Shown: positions 63,406-64,000 of the stretch, one piece after another
Position numbering within the stretch: the first letter of the stretch is position 1
Layout: each line of letters begins with the position of its first letter
NCBI RefSeq assembly: GCF_016881405.1
Contig: NZ_WOFE01000001.1
Span: 248,001 to 312,000 of the forward strand
Direction: 5' to 3'
Length of the DNA: 64,000 bases
Source of the DNA: Deefgea chitinilytica
Lineage (GTDB): Bacteria > Pseudomonadota > Gammaproteobacteria > Burkholderiales > Chitinibacteraceae
The notes under the pieces: model-generated
Databases searched by the model: none
What the model was told of the DNA's origin: nothing
Seen by the model: only the letters and a program-made list of their open reading frames with translations
Position numbers and translations under genes: made by a program

Positions 63406-63516
63406 AAGCAATCAGAGAATGCTACTGGTATTATTGTTAATACTAGCAATCTTAACGTGAATGCTAAAAATTAGGTATCAATTTTTTGATTTGAAGATAG
63501 GAAACAACAAGGAAAT

Positions 63517-63593
63517 TGGCGGAGTGGACGGGACTCGAACCCGCGACCCCCGGCGTGACAGGCCGGTATTCTAACCAACTGAACTACCACTCC
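63517..63593 (-). tRNA. tRNA-Asp (GTC), array copy 1
   Basis: 77 nt with CCA; apparently the same sequence as the copy at 41594-41670. Acceptor GGAGTGG / CCACTCC, anticodon GTC. Confidence 0.96.
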
Positions 63594-63659
63594 GCAGTGG
63601 TGCATAACTTTGCTTAGTTGTATCTAAACTTAATTTGATGGACAACTAATTTTGAAACT

Positions 63660-63735
63660 TGGTGGGTCGTGACGGGATCGAACCGCCGACATTCTGCTTG
63701 TAAGGCAGACGCTCTACCAACTGAGCTAACGACCC
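63660..63735 (-). tRNA. tRNA-Val (TAC), array copy 1
   Basis: 76 nt with CCA; acceptor GGGTCGT / ACGACCC, anticodon stem TCTGC-CTTACAA-GCAGA giving TAC. Confidence 0.95.
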
Positions 63736-63744
63736 TTGAAAGGG

Positions 63745-63821
63745 TGGCGGAGTGGACGGGACTCGAACCCGCGACCCCCGGCGTGACAGGCCGGTATTCT
63801 AACCAACTGAACTACCACTCC
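63745..63821 (-). tRNA. tRNA-Asp (GTC), array copy 2
   Basis: Second copy, same sequence as the first, 228 bp on. Confidence 0.95.
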
Positions 63822-63888
63822 GCAGTGGTACTTAACTTTTATTTAGCTGTTTCAAATATTAATCTGATGGACAATTAATTTTGAAACT

Positions 63889-63964
63889 TGGTGGGTCGTG
63901 ACGGGATCGAACCGCCGACATTCTGCTTGTAAGGCAGACGCTCTACCAACTGAGCTAACGACCC
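63889..63964 (-). tRNA. tRNA-Val (TAC), array copy 2
   Basis: Second copy. The spacer between Asp and Val tRNAs is also duplicated with small changes, showing a segmental duplication. Confidence 0.95.
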
Positions 63965-63984
63965 AAATTACTTATTTGTTTTGC

Positions 63985-64000
63985 TGGCGGAGTGGACGGG
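63985..64000 (-). tRNA. tRNA-Asp, 3' end only (cut by window)
   Basis: Only the 16 nt of the 3' end (CCGTCCACTCCGCCA region) are visible, so the array continues past the window edge. Confidence 0.8.

Noticed and set aside
63669-63878. 69-residue frame over the tRNA array
   Set aside because: It overlaps tRNA genes on the other strand and is a translation artefact.

Overview
The window looks like a chromosomal segment of a betaproteobacterium of the order Neisseriales, probably close to the Chitinibacteraceae (Chitinibacter, Deefgea and relatives). This is inferred from the protein types: a complete set of core type II secretion (T2SS) genes, a secreted chitin-type lytic polysaccharide monooxygenase, paired bacterioferritins, the tig-clpP-clpX-lon-hupB-ppiD block, and dispersed repeats of Neisseriales type. 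No 16S gene is present, so the placement is not proven.

Layout. 1-10.3 kb: end of a MOSC gene, a TfoX C-terminal protein, an alpha/beta hydrolase, a YiaY-type alcohol dehydrogenase, then a leftward operon headed by a GbsR/MarR-type regulator (DCC protein, SDR-DoxX fusion, DUF2269, TIGR01777) carrying two copies of one operator-like palindrome. An 11-mer repeat (LEA-like) protein, a TSUP permease and an MFS transporter follow. 11.4-23.7 kb: T2SS genes in three blocks, gspLMN (+), gspCDE (-) and gspFGHIJK (+), with two small membrane-protein genes between blocks and a repeat-filled gap between gspG and gspH. 23.8-34.5 kb: upp-uraA, glnS, an SbmA/YddA-type ABC transporter, hemE, priA (with DnaA boxes in front) and glnB. 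34.7-43.7 kb: tRNA-Leu, the protein quality-control block tig-clpP-clpX-lon, hupB, tRNA-Asp and ppiD. 43.8-53.5 kb: mixed metabolism (LiuC-like hydratase, MaoC hydratase, mutarotase, ubiD, cheR, VOC, YdcF), two bacterioferritins and hisN-like phosphatase. 53.6-58.1 kb: the LPMO gene, then a gene-poor accessory zone with a GC-rich segment, about 280-bp direct repeats, an IS110-family element and a dRS3-like repeat. 58.1-64 kb: hrpA, a PAS-domain membrane protein and a duplicated tRNA-Asp/tRNA-Val array cut by the window end.

How the parts fit: the T2SS is the obvious route out of the cell for the signal-peptide-bearing LPMO (AA10, GbpA-like domain, Pro/Thr linker, CBM5/12), a chitin-attack module. 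tig, clpP, clpX, lon and ppiD form a conserved folding and proteolysis neighbourhood.

The most unusual signals are non-coding. Four intergenic palindromes are each exactly 45 nt from GTAT to ATAC, sit just past stop codons, and have different but self-complementary arms. Other signals are the duplicated GbsR operator, a hairpin that masks the Shine-Dalgarno sequence of the MaoC gene, a structured leader upstream of the IS110 transposase that could be a bridge RNA, and a DnaA-box cluster between hemE and priA.
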